64,000 nucleotides of DNA from Onchidella celtica. Its lineage: Eukaryota > Mollusca > Gastropoda > Systellommatophora > Onchidiidae. The notes beneath the pieces are model-generated. The model searched no databases. It had not been told where the DNA came from and saw nothing but the letters and a program-made list of their open reading frames with translations. Position 1 is the first letter of the stretch. Each line of letters opens with the position of its first letter. The stretch lies in contig OZ007569.1 in the NCBI GenBank assembly GCA_963931925.1, positions 49,348,101 to 49,412,100 on the forward strand, read 5' to 3'. Shown here in pieces: positions 1 to 9,531 of this stretch. The position numbers and the translations under genes are program-made.

Positions 1-2780
1 CATTTTCCAGGCCAAAGTCTATGTCGCATGTGAGGCGCGCCAGCCATGTGGGTAAATAAATGTAACATTATCTTCGCACTTTAACATTTTATGTGACCAA
101 CTGAACGCTTCTGGCATTGTCCATGTTGCTGTTTTTGTTGCTGTTATTTTTTTTTCCTGAAAAAGAGCGGCAATGGACTAGAGAGAAGAGAAATCTAAAT
201 CATCAAATTCACACTCAACTCCCAAAGTGTTGATTACACAGGAGAACTTCACCTGACAGCTGCACGGGGTAGATGGGGTGACAGACACAGATACACCAAC
301 ACGTTTCCATTAACAAGTTCCATCGTGTGCTGGCGCCCACCACATATTAACCTATCTGTTATAAGGCGGATCTTAATGTACTTTTGGCACTTCGTCCTCT
401 AGGGCCAGGCATCTTGGCACACTATTCTGTGTTTGCATCAGAATAGTAGCACTGGTCTAGAGGGTGGGGGATAATAAGTTGGAATGACAACAATGCACCC
501 TTAAGACGAGCAGCATTCATTACAATAACACAGGCCGGCCTTTGACCTTGTTCTACGTCTTATCAAATTATAAATACTGGTAAAGAGTGATGAAGAACAA
601 AGAGGGCAAAGAACAACATTTCCGACCACACTTTTTGCTGCTACTTGACGACAATACGGTTTTTCGTTTTCTTGCAGCTTCAAAAGATTGTAAATAAAAA
701 ATATTTAAGATTGAATTTTGTCAAAAATTGAGGCAGTACACAAAGTTTCATAATTTTTGGTCACGTGGTCACGAAGCTTACATGCCTACATGTTCACCCT
801 CTAGCTCAATTACAGTATGACGTCAGTCTCTCGCCTGTCAACATTCCCTTTCTTCCGTAATGTCTTAAAGTCATCGGCAGTTCCTTTTCTTCTTTCATTT
901 GTAAATTAGACAATCCCCACTGTCGAATGCTCAAAAGAGACATAGATCTACTGGTCTAAAATAAATAAAATTTGGTCACCTCCGTTTGTGGTAAAGCTTG
1001 ATGTTCGAAATCACAGATCTGTTACTGTGTCACGAGCAGAGTTATGGTCTTGGGGATCTAACGACTGCACGAGAGGCCGTTAACTCACACTCGGACACAA
1101 ATACACAAGAAAGTATTAAATAACTAGAGTATATGTATGTCAGGCCGGCCGGGCCATATTATTACATAATATTAAAATACTAAACAAAAGACAGAGGTAT
1201 ATTCAAAGCAAAATTTCTAATTACTAAACTTAACCTATCATATTCATGTAACTAAGTTCCCTATCAAAGGTAATGCAATTAATAGCCAAATGGGTATATT
1301 ATAAGAAATAAGATATAATCTAAACTAACAGTTGAGTCGCCACTGGCCAGACGCCAGGCAAACTCTCCAGCAATAATACAGATTCTCAAGGTACACTGAA
1401 GGCTAGAACAGCCCAGTACATTCAAAGCCTACAGAAGCACAAATTGGCTTGTAGGTATTTAAGCAGCTTGTAAAAGTATATATATATATATATATGCAAT
1501 CACTCAGTCACTATTCATTTCATCAACAAGGTGCCATATTTCTTCAATCGTATTATGGAGATAGCTTTACAATACAGAACACTCGTTCGTCGAGTGCAAG
1601 CTGTGGGTTTCTCAGACTTTCTACGAGGCTGTGGGTTTCCTCCCTATCTCTGGACTTCTATCAATTACTAGTGAAAAAGATGAGTTACCGTTGGTCACGC
1701 CTAGCTAGTAGGCGCGAACATCATACGAGCGCAGCGTGGACTCTTAAGGTCAGTCCAACCAAAACCTTTCTTTCTATGAGCTTTCTCTATCTAGGCTCCT
1801 TCAGTCCGATGACAATGGACTAGTCTTCGTGCCACTCAGTTCAGGTACTGGCCAACCGGAGATACTTCACGAAACGATGCTTCTCTCGTCTGTATTCAAT
1901 GAATTTCAACGTTACACGATGTTTTATACTATCCAACTACCCGGTAAGGCTAGTCCGCTGGCCAAATTAGTTCAGCAATCTCATTGGCCGAAACATCCCA
2001 CCATTTTGAATGTAGGAATATAGTCTGCACTATTCTACCAGCCAGTTAACGTGCAAAAACTTGTCTAGTCATACTTAATGTCAACTATCCCCACCTTGTC
2101 TCACCCCTACTCTATTCCTTCTAATCACGAACATTAAAACCGACAAGCGTGAATCCAATAGTTTAACTTTGCAATTCTTTACTCACAAACAATAATACGC
2201 GAGGACCGTTCAAGGCCACCAGCCAATTTCTCATGGCCGTGGTGAAAAAAATAACTCACGGCTCTGCGTGAGATTTAATAACACTTGACTCATGACACAC
2301 TGAGTTTTTCAATTTCACGCACAGAAAATAATTTGATGAACGTACAAAACGTACAGCAAATACAAAATTACAATTCCTTTAAGTAAGGAATATTTCTACT
2401 GGGCTGTCTCAACTCTACTACTGTCATTAGACAATTAAAATGTCGGGTTTGTTTTTCATCCCTTGACTGCCAGAGTCAATCAAATCAGTTTTCCAGAAAT
2501 GTATACTTTGTCAGACTTAATTACTAAATTTGTATGATGAAGACCTGCAGTTGGACACCTTAGTGGGACTCAGTAACCCTTTCCTGACAGTAATGGGGTT
2601 AACTGGAAAGATGTGCTAAAATTTCTTAATGATATATGCAATCATGGTATGGTTAAAATCGTTACAAACAAAGAAAAGCCGCACCACAACACTTCAGGCC
2701 ATGCGCCCAAACACCTGGTCTACAGGACTCTAAGATTTATTATGGAACATTTTCATGCCTACTTTGGACATTCAGACATC
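1..2780. other. no gene recognised, left flank of retrotransposon
   Basis: No reading frame here has domain-like composition or convincing splice sites. The longest open frame is about 109 codons near 1494-1823 and looks random. Visible structure is limited to a short TA microsatellite near 1477-1495 and small GC palindromes such as the one around 1143-1154. The stretch is AT-rich non-coding DNA ending at the target site of the LTR element. Confidence 0.6.
1477..1495. repeat. (TA)n microsatellite
   Basis: A run of about nine TA dinucleotides is seen directly. No function is inferred. Confidence 0.9.
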
Positions 2781-3110
2781 AATGTTGTAGCGTCCCACTA
2801 GTTGAACGATCGATATTTTTCTTCCCCCTGCATGACGCGTCTCACTCGGCGACCTTCCTCCCCCCCCTCTCGCCAGCAAGGCCGGTATTTCCCTTTGATG
2901 TCGCTGTGTGGCTTGTTTGTCTCACTGTAGAAAATCTAGAGCGTCTGGACGATTCTGCAGTGTCCGAGATTACGCTAGGTCGACCGTGAGTGATGTAATG
3001 CTGTGACGTGTCTGTGTACGATTGGGTGGCCTGTATGTGTCCCGAACGATCTAGGTCTGTCTCGTGCTTATGGGGCGGTAAAGCCGCTTCCTGAACGTTC
3101 CTGGACAGAA

Positions 3111-3120
3111 TATATATAAG
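3111..3120 (+). promoter_or_regulatory. LTR TATA box (5' copy)
   Basis: The string TATATATAAG lies about 325 bp into the LTR and would place transcription start roughly 30 bp downstream. The same string is at 9222-9231 in the 3' LTR. Promoter function is inferred from position and sequence. Confidence 0.6.
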
Positions 3121-3271
3121 GAGGGCCAGGCGAGTAGGATAGTGTGTGCAAATCGTGGGTGAAAATCGTAAGGTGCAAATCGTAGGTGTGTAAATCCAGT
3201 TGTAGTAGAAGTGTAAGTGCCTTCCCTGATAGGTGTAAGTAACTTGTGGATATCAGCTCTTGTTTACAGTT

Positions 3272-3277
3272 ATTAAA
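3272..3277 (+). promoter_or_regulatory. LTR polyadenylation-like signal (ATTAAA)
   Basis: ATTAAA lies about 160 bp after the TATA-like box, a spacing compatible with the R region of a retrotransposon LTR. The copy at 9383-9388 in the 3' LTR would be the one used to end the transcript. Usage is inferred. Confidence 0.45.
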
Positions 3278-3418
3278 CGTTAGTATTAAGTGTTCATCGG
3301 ATCCTGTTATTTATTTTTACAACAGTTCGAGACAGTTTCGTTTTTCAAGGGGTAGACGATTAGTTCATCTGATTCTCCCCATCATAACGTGCTGAAATTT
3401 GCATCAACTGTTACATAT

Positions 3419-3436
3419 TGGGGGCTCGTCCGGGAT
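3419..3436 (+). promoter_or_regulatory. primer-binding site, proline-tRNA type
   Basis: Three bases after the 5' LTR lies TGGGGGCTCGTCCGGGAT. This 18-mer is the one known as the proline-tRNA primer-binding site of murine-leukaemia-type gammaretroviruses. It would pair with the 3' end of tRNA-Pro to prime minus-strand DNA synthesis. The identity with the known PBS is established knowledge. Use of tRNA-Pro by this element is inferred. Confidence 0.85.
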
Positions 3437-3526
3437 CCGATCAGATCAGAACAGATTCAATTCAGACCATCGAAGTGTTTCTAAAGTACAGTAAAGTGTG
3501 TAAAGATCATCGAGGATATCCACAAC

Positions 3527-6500
3527 ATGTCAGAGGCTATTGGAAGGCTTGGCCAGGAAGCAGACGCCTTGGAGCTCACTGGGAAGGAGAGACAGGACTA
3601 CATCCGTGAAGGCCTAAGAGAGGAAAGAGAGAGGCAAAAGCGCATGGAGCAACTGAAGATAGAGGCTCAAGAGAAGGAGGCTCAACGACAGGCTCAGGAG
3701 AAGGAGGCACAACGACAGGCTCATGAGAAGGAGGCTCAACGGCAGGCTCAGGAGAAGGAGGCGGAACGACAGGCTCAGCTGGAAAGAGAAAAGATGAACC
3801 ACGAGCTGGAGATGGAGAGGATCCGCCATCAGCGTGGAGGCGAGTCGACGCAGGGGACCAGCGACCAAGCCAGTTCCAAGAGACCCAAGCTACCTGCATT
3901 TCAGAATGGGAAGGACGACCTTGATAGCTGGCTACTTCGTTTTGAGAGGTTTGCCGAGACAGCGGACTGGCACAGATCCACCTGGACGACATCACTGTCT
4001 GCCCTGCTGACTGGGAGAGCTCTGGAGTGCTTCTGTCGATTGCCGATTGATGAGGCCAAGGACTACGACAAAGTCAAGGAAGCTTTGCAGAAGAGGTATA
4101 ACCTGTCAGAGGACGGTTACAGACTCATGTTCAGACAAGGTAAGTCTGAAGATGGAGAAGATGTCGGGATGTTTCTTACTAGGATCAAGACTTACCTAGA
4201 GAGGTGGATAAAGCTATCAAAGACGGAGAAGACCTACGAAGGAGTGAGGGACCTGTTCGTTAGAGAGCAGTTCATGGATGTTTGCCCACCAGACCTTGCG
4301 ACCCATGTGAGGGAGAGGAAGCCAAAGACGCTACAGGACGTCGCAGACTCGGCGGAGGCGTTCCTGGTAGCGAGGAACCGGACACTCAGAGGGAGCGCCA
4401 GACTGCAAAGCCGGCCAGTGCGACGGATTCCCAACGGAGACAGAAGCCCACAGGTCTGCCATAGGTGCCAGAGGCCGGGACATAAGGCGACGGAGTGTCG
4501 TACCAAGATAAACGACAAAGGTGAGTTGAAATGTTACCTTTGTGGAAAGCCAGGCCACGTTCGGAGAATGTGTCCAGCCCAGAAGGATACGGGGCGAGGC
4601 AAGCCGAACAAGGCGGCGGCGGCCGTAATTATAGCGGCGGACGAGTCGTCGAGACAGGATGCGACGACGGCTGACACCAGCATCAACGTTCAAGCGGTAA
4701 TGAAGGACGGGAAGCTCCAGTTAGCGGTGCCTGTTACGTGCGGAGGATGCAGTGACGGAAGGACCGTGGAGAAATTGAAGTTACCAGTGATGAAGGGCTT
4801 GATTGGAAATCGAGCAGTAGACGTCCTAAGAGATACCGGCTGTGAAGGTGTAGTGGTGCGGCGATCACTGGTGGACGACGGACAGCTCACCGGTGGGAAG
4901 AAACTCATCCCGAGGATCGATAACTCCTTGTTAGCGGCGGAAGAAGCCATTATCGACGTGAGAACGCCTTACCTGACGGGCAGAGTGACGGCACTGTGTC
5001 TCCCGGAGACCATCTGCGACCTAGTAGTCGGGAACGTGGACGGAGCGAAGGACCCGTACGACCCTGATACTGAGGTGATGGTAGGAGCGGTGACCACGAG
5101 GGCCCAGGAGAAGAGGAAGGACCAGTCTACGTCGCTGAAGGTGCCGAGGGCAGAACGGCACGCGGGAGTGGATAGGAAGGAACTCATCCGACTCCAGGAA
5201 GAAGACGAAGACCTCAAGAAGTTGGGGCAGAAGAAAATTCCGACCAACAGAGGCAACAAGTCCGTACACTTCGAGAGACACGGAGGTGTACTGTACCGGA
5301 TTTATAGGGACATAAGACAGGCTACGATTACAAGACAAGTGGTACTACCCGAGAAACTGAGGGAGTATGTACTGAGCGTTGCCCATGATTCTATCGTCGG
5401 AGGACATCTCGGCGTGAAGAAAACGAAGGACAGGGTGATGAGCAACTTTTACTGGCCTGGTATCGAAGGTGACGTCGCGAGATACTGCCGCTCATGCGAC
5501 ATCTGCCAGAGAACAGTGAACAAGGGAGCGACTCCTAAGGTGCATTTGCAGAGTATGCCAGTGGTAGACGTCCCATTTAGGAGAGTGGCCGTGGACCTGG
5601 TAGGACCTATTGATCCCCCAAGTGAAGGCGGACATCGGTATATCCTGGTATACGTAGACTGCGCTACTCGTTACCCTGAAGCGACCCCATTGAAGAAAAT
5701 TGACGCGGAGACAGTAGCAGAAGCTTTAGTAAATATCTACAGCCGTTTGGGTGTGCCCGAGGAGATCTTATCTGATCAAGGGACTCAATTCATGTCGGAC
5801 GTCATGAAGGAAACGAACAGACTACTGGGAATTCGACAGTCGACCACCACAGTCTACCACCCTATGTGCAACGGGCTGGTGGAGCGATTTAATGGCACAC
5901 TGAAGAAGACCTTGAGGCGACTGTGCGCGGAGCAACCTAAGCAGTGGCACCCATACATTAACCCGCTGCTCTTCGCGTATCGTGAAGTTCCCCAAGAATC
6001 GACAAAGTTCGCTCCATTCGAGTTACTGTATGGAAGAACGGTGAGAGGACCGATGCACATCTTGCGAAAATTATGGACCAAGGACGTAGAGGAGCCGGAG
6101 ACAAAGACCAGTTACCAGTACGTCGTGGAAGTACGCGAGCGGCTGGAGGACACGTGGAAGTTAGCGACGGAAGAGCTCTCAAAGGCACAAGGTAGACAGA
6201 AAACCTACTACGACCGGAAGGCGCGAGGGAGAAAGTTCCGCCCTGGCGACGAAGTGTTAGTACTGCTGCCGACAAACGCTAACAAGCCTCTAGTCCAGTG
6301 GAAGGGACCATACAAGGTAGTCTCGGTTGCCGGCGTCAACGACTACAAAGTCAAGATGGGTGTGAAAGAGAAGACATTGCACGCTAACCTTCTCAAGAGG
6401 TATATCCCCAGGACTACACCAGCGACGACGCAAGCAGCAGCAGCGGCAATGGGACCGGCATCTGTCGTGAACGAGATGTGTGAGATTAACGACGGCAGGA

Positions 6501-8110
6501 GCGACACCACACCTGGAGATGTCGACGCTATGATGGACGACGACGGTGATGGTGCTGGGACCGTGCTGGCAGAGGACGACGTGATGGAAGAGAGTCAACC
6601 TGTGGAGTCAGCTGGCATGACAGTCATCGAGGACTGCGACCTGGAAGGCGACAACGGTGGAATGACGGAGGACCTTGCCGACCTAGGGAGCTGGGACCAG
6701 AAGGAAGGCTCCGAAGATGTCCAATATGGAACGCAGCTGTCGCCGGAACAACGTCAACAACTCGGCGACGTGGTGAAGGAGTATCAACGCATCTTCACCA
6801 ATCTCCCCGGATGCTGCCAGTTAGGCGAACATCGCATCGACCTGACATCAGAGGTACCTGTTCGGCAACGACCATATCCGGTGCCCTATGCTATGCGCGA
6901 CTCCTTGAAGGAGGAGCTCAGTACCATGGAAAGGTTGGGCATCATACGCAGGAGCTCATCAGCTTATGCTTCACCGGTTGTTGTCGTCAAGAAGAAGGAT
7001 GGATCCAATCGAGTCTGCATCGACTACAGGAGGCTGAACAAGATCACTGTGTTCGACCCTCATCCGACAGCAGCTCCATCGGAAGTGTTCCAGAGTCTGT
7101 CGAGAGGAAGAATATTCTCTCGGATCGACTTGAGCAAGGGATACTGGCAAGTGCGAGTCCGGGAACAAGACATTCCCAAGACAGCGTTCGTCACCATGGG
7201 CGAACACTATGAATTCACCCGGATGCCCTTCGGGATGATGAACTCAGGAGCTACACTGAACAGGATCGTGAAGCCATTGATCCAGGAACTGAACAATGTG
7301 ACAGCGTATGTGGACGACCTGCTGATCCATACAGAGACATTCGACGAGCATGTGAAGGCTCTCAAAGAATTGCTGCAGAGGATGGACCAAGCTGGATTAA
7401 CTGCAAGACCATCCAAGTGCCTGATTGGCACGTCTGAAGTGGACTTTGTTGGACACTCAGTGGGAAAGGGTATGATTGGCTTGTTAGAAGAAAATGTGTG
7501 TAAGGTGCGGGATGCACCCAGACCCACCACTAAAAAAGAAGTGAAAGCATTTTTAGGACTGGTGGGATATTACCAAGAATTTGTACCTAACTTTGCAGCG
7601 ATTGCAGCACCACTGTCTGATTTGCTTAGAAAGGGTCAGCCCAATGTAGTTCAATGGGAAGAAGTGCAGCAGAAAGCGTACACTTCTTTGAAGAATGCCA
7701 TTGTTTCCAAACCCGTGTTATGTTTGCCAGATTTTTCAAAAGAATTTGTTCTAGCAGCTGATGCATCAGATCGCGGGTTGGGTGCTGCTCTTATGCAGGA
7801 ATATGAGGGAAAGTTGTATCCTGTGGCATATGCCAGTCGTAAGCTATTGCCTCGTGAGACGAAATATTCAGTCTCAGAGCGAGAATGCCTAGCCATCGTT
7901 TGGGCCGTAAAGAAGTTTACTTTGTATTTGTATGGTAAGGAGTTTGTGCTCCAGACTGACCATAGGTCATTAGAGTATTTGAATTCTGCCAGATTTGACA
8001 GCCCAAAGCTATTACGATGGAGTCTATTTTTACAGTCATATAGATTCAGGATTAGGTATGTCAAGGGCAAGGAAAATGTCGGCGCCGACTTCCCGAGTAG
8101 AGTGTTTTGA
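3527..8110 (+). CDS. Gag-Pol polyprotein, Gag-PR-INT-RT-RNaseH
   Basis: One open frame of 1,527 codons encodes a fused Gag-Pol. The ATG at 3527 is the first in frame and lies 91 bp after the primer-binding site. Residues 30-105 are a charged coiled coil with four 9-residue repeats. Residues 120-285 are a capsid whose second half resembles SCAN. Two CCHC knuckles follow (C311-C324, C336-C349). The protease motif is DTGC at 436-439. The integrase has an HHCC finger (H620, H627, C657, C660), a catalytic D690, D750, E786 set (35 residues between the last two) and a GPY module at 927-929. An acidic linker spans 980-1065. The RT has D1201 and YVDD at 1261-1264. The RNase H has D1412, E1453, D1478 and D1521. 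All key residues are present and there is no stop or frameshift. Gag and Pol share one frame, so no ribosomal shift is needed. Codons become more AT-rich after about 7450. Confidence 0.95.
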   Translation: MSEAIGRLGQEADALELTGKERQDYIREGLREERERQKRMEQLKIEAQEKEAQRQAQEKEAQRQAHEKEAQRQAQEKEAERQAQLEREKMNHELEMERIRHQRGGESTQGTSDQASSKRPKLPAFQNGKDDLDSWLLRFERFAETADWHRSTWTTSLSALLTGRALECFCRLPIDEAKDYDKVKEALQKRYNLSEDGYRLMFRQGKSEDGEDVGMFLTRIKTYLERWIKLSKTEKTYEGVRDLFVREQFMDVCPPDLATHVRERKPKTLQDVADSAEAFLVARNRTLRGSARLQSRPVRRIPNGDRSPQVCHRCQRPGHKATECRTKINDKGELKCYLCGKPGHVRRMCPAQKDTGRGKPNKAAAAVIIAADESSRQDATTADTSINVQAVMKDGKLQLAVPVTCGGCSDGRTVEKLKLPVMKGLIGNRAVDVLRDTGCEGVVVRRSLVDDGQLTGGKKLIPRIDNSLLAAEEAIIDVRTPYLTGRVTALCLPETICDLVVGNVDGAKDPYDPDTEVMVGAVTTRAQEKRKDQSTSLKVPRAERHAGVDRKELIRLQEEDEDLKKLGQKKIPTNRGNKSVHFERHGGVLYRIYRDIRQATITRQVVLPEKLREYVLSVAHDSIVGGHLGVKKTKDRVMSNFYWPGIEGDVARYCRSCDICQRTVNKGATPKVHLQSMPVVDVPFRRVAVDLVGPIDPPSEGGHRYILVYVDCATRYPEATPLKKIDAETVAEALVNIYSRLGVPEEILSDQGTQFMSDVMKETNRLLGIRQSTTTVYHPMCNGLVERFNGTLKKTLRRLCAEQPKQWHPYINPLLFAYREVPQESTKFAPFELLYGRTVRGPMHILRKLWTKDVEEPETKTSYQYVVEVRERLEDTWKLATEELSKAQGRQKTYYDRKARGRKFRPGDEVLVLLPTNANKPLVQWKGPYKVVSVAGVNDYKVKMGVKEKTLHANLLKRYIPRTTPATTQAAAAAMGPASVVNEMCEINDGRSDTTPGDVDAMMDDDGDGAGTVLAEDDVMEESQPVESAGMTVIEDCDLEGDNGGMTEDLADLGSWDQKEGSEDVQYGTQLSPEQRQQLGDVVKEYQRIFTNLPGCCQLGEHRIDLTSEVPVRQRPYPVPYAMRDSLKEELSTMERLGIIRRSSSAYASPVVVVKKKDGSNRVCIDYRRLNKITVFDPHPTAAPSEVFQSLSRGRIFSRIDLSKGYWQVRVREQDIPKTAFVTMGEHYEFTRMPFGMMNSGATLNRIVKPLIQELNNVTAYVDDLLIHTETFDEHVKALKELLQRMDQAGLTARPSKCLIGTSEVDFVGHSVGKGMIGLLEENVCKVRDAPRPTTKKEVKAFLGLVGYYQEFVPNFAAIAAPLSDLLRKGQPNVVQWEEVQQKAYTSLKNAIVSKPVLCLPDFSKEFVLAADASDRGLGAALMQEYEGKLYPVAYASRKLLPRETKYSVSERECLAIVWAVKKFTLYLYGKEFVLQTDHRSLEYLNSARFDSPKLLRWSLFLQSYRFRIRYVKGKENVGADFPSRVF
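3671..3778 (+). repeat. 27-bp in-frame tandem repeat in Gag (4 copies)
   Basis: Four successive 27-bp units encode EKEAQRQAQ or close variants (residues 49-84). Third-base changes separate the copies, so they have diverged slightly while keeping the peptide. The predicted product is a strongly charged helix, likely part of a Gag coiled coil. Confidence 0.9.
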
Positions 8111-8894
8111 ATAGTACAAGTTCAGTGAGATGTATTGTAACCCAGAGTTTTGCCTGTTGGATATGTTTCTGGGATGACTGTATTGTACTGTAATGTATAT
8201 CTGAATGAGTATGGAATTATTGGCCGGCAGAGAGCCACTATGTATTAGTCATATTTTGATGTTTTCATTATTTGTTACCAATGGGACAATGTAGTTTTTG
8301 AAGACTGTAACCCAAATGGGAACTGCGAGCAAGCAGAGATTTTGTACGTTGCATTGATGTAATTTACGAGTGGCCTAAGCTTGGGCAGTATCGGTATTGC
8401 TTTGTTATAATTTGTTTGATCTGATATGATGAAGTTAGACCCTGATCAGTGGTCGATATGTGTTGGTATTTTTGCCATTGTATCTATGAGTTTATGCATT
8501 TGGTTTTTAGGACAATCATTGTTATGCATAACGTTTATGTGCTATGGTTCGTGCACGAAGCATTTTGTACTCGATGGCCATCGTTTCACCATGGTATGAT
8601 TTCAATAGTATCATTGACCATCGTTTCACCACAGTGGTGGTATGGTATTGTTTATAATAGTAGGTCTACTGTTGACCAGGATTTTGTAATGGTACTGCAA
8701 TGATATTGTAATGAGATTGTATTAGTGTTATAAGGATACAATGATTGTTGTATTGTACTTAGGATATTGGGAAGGCACCTAGTACAGTATTAGCAATGTC
8801 TATTGTAAGATTGGAGATGATAAGTATTTTATGATAGTGTAGAAGCTTTATGATGCAGATAGTTGAAGAATGTTCAACTTAAATTGGGGAGTTG
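8111..8894 (+). other. retrotransposon 3' untranslated region with polypurine tract
   Basis: No envelope or other accessory frame of note lies between the Gag-Pol stop and the 3' LTR. The stretch is T/G-rich, and a 14-bp motif CCATCGTTTCACCA appears twice (8578-8591, 8618-8631). A short purine run GGGGAG at 8886-8891, three bases before the LTR, is the best candidate for the plus-strand primer. It is short and imperfect for a polypurine tract. Confidence 0.7.
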
Positions 8895-9526
8895 TGTAGC
8901 GTCCCACTAGTTGAACGATCGATATTTTTCTTCCCCCTGCATGACGCGTCTCACTCGGCGACCTCCCCCCCCCCCCCCTCTCGCCAGCAAGGCCGGTATT
9001 TCCCTTTGATGTCGCTGTGTGGCTTGTTTGTCTCACTGTAGAAAATCTAGAGCGTCTGGAAGATTCTGCAGTGTCCGAGATTACGCTAGGTCGACCGTGA
9101 GTGATGTAATGCTGTGACGTGTCTGTGTACGACTGGGTGGCCTGTATGTGTCCCGAACGATCTAGGTCTGTCTCGTGCTTATGGGGCGGTAAAGCCGCTT
9201 CCTGAACGTTCCTGGACAGAATATATATAAGGAGGGCCAGGCGAGTAGGATAGTGTGTGCAAATCGTGGGTGAAAATCGTAAGGTGCAAATCGTAGGTGT
9301 GTAAATCCAGTTGTAGTAGAAGTGTAAGTGCCTTCCCTGATAGGTGTAAGTAACTTGTGGATATCAGCTCTTGTTTACAGTTATTAAACGTTAGTATTAA
9401 GTGTTCATCGGATCCTGTTATTTATTTTTACAACAGTTCGAGACAGTTTCGTTTTTCAAGGGGTAGACGATTAGTTCATCTGATTCTCCCCATCATAACG
9501 TGCTGAAATTTGCATCAACTGTTACA
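8895..9526 (+). repeat. 3' LTR (632 bp)
   Basis: This is the direct copy of 2786-3415, with the same TATA-like box (9222-9231) and ATTAAA (9383-9388). It is two bases longer because of a longer C tract near 8965-8978. It is followed at once by the AATGT target-site duplication. Confidence 0.95.
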
Positions 9527-9531
9527 AATGT

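Larger units (their letters stand above)
2786..3415 (+). repeat. 5' LTR (630 bp)
   Basis: It matches 8895-9526 almost base for base. Differences I can see are one C/A change (2951 region), one T/C change (3025 region) and a poly-C tract that differs in length and by interrupting T residues. It begins TGT and ends ACA. Inside are a TATA-like box at 3111-3120, a short tandem motif built on GTGCAAATCGT at about 3147-3190, and an ATTAAA polyadenylation-like signal at 3272-3277. It therefore has the U3-R-U5 layout expected of an LTR. Confidence 0.95.
2786..9526 (+). mobile_element. complete Gmr1-like (Ty3/Gypsy-type RT) LTR retrotransposon
   Basis: The element is bounded by direct LTRs that start TGTAG and end TTACA. 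It is flanked by the same 5-bp sequence AATGT on both sides (2781-2785 and 9527-9531), which marks an integrase-made target-site duplication. In order it contains the 5' LTR, a proline-tRNA-type primer-binding site, one Gag-Pol frame, a 784-bp 3' untranslated stretch with a short purine tract, and the 3' LTR. Pol is ordered protease, integrase, reverse transcriptase, RNase H. This is the copia-like order combined with a Gypsy-like RT that defines Gmr1-like elements. No envelope-like frame follows pol. The LTRs differ at two single bases and in a C tract, so the insertion is recent and the copy looks intact. Assignment to Gmr1 rests on domain order and motifs, not on a tree. Confidence 0.93.

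Noticed and set aside
8111-8894. Possible envelope gene after pol
   Set aside because: Only an 84-codon hydrophobic frame is present (8449-8703), with no surface or fusion features. The element is best seen as a retrotransposon without envelope.
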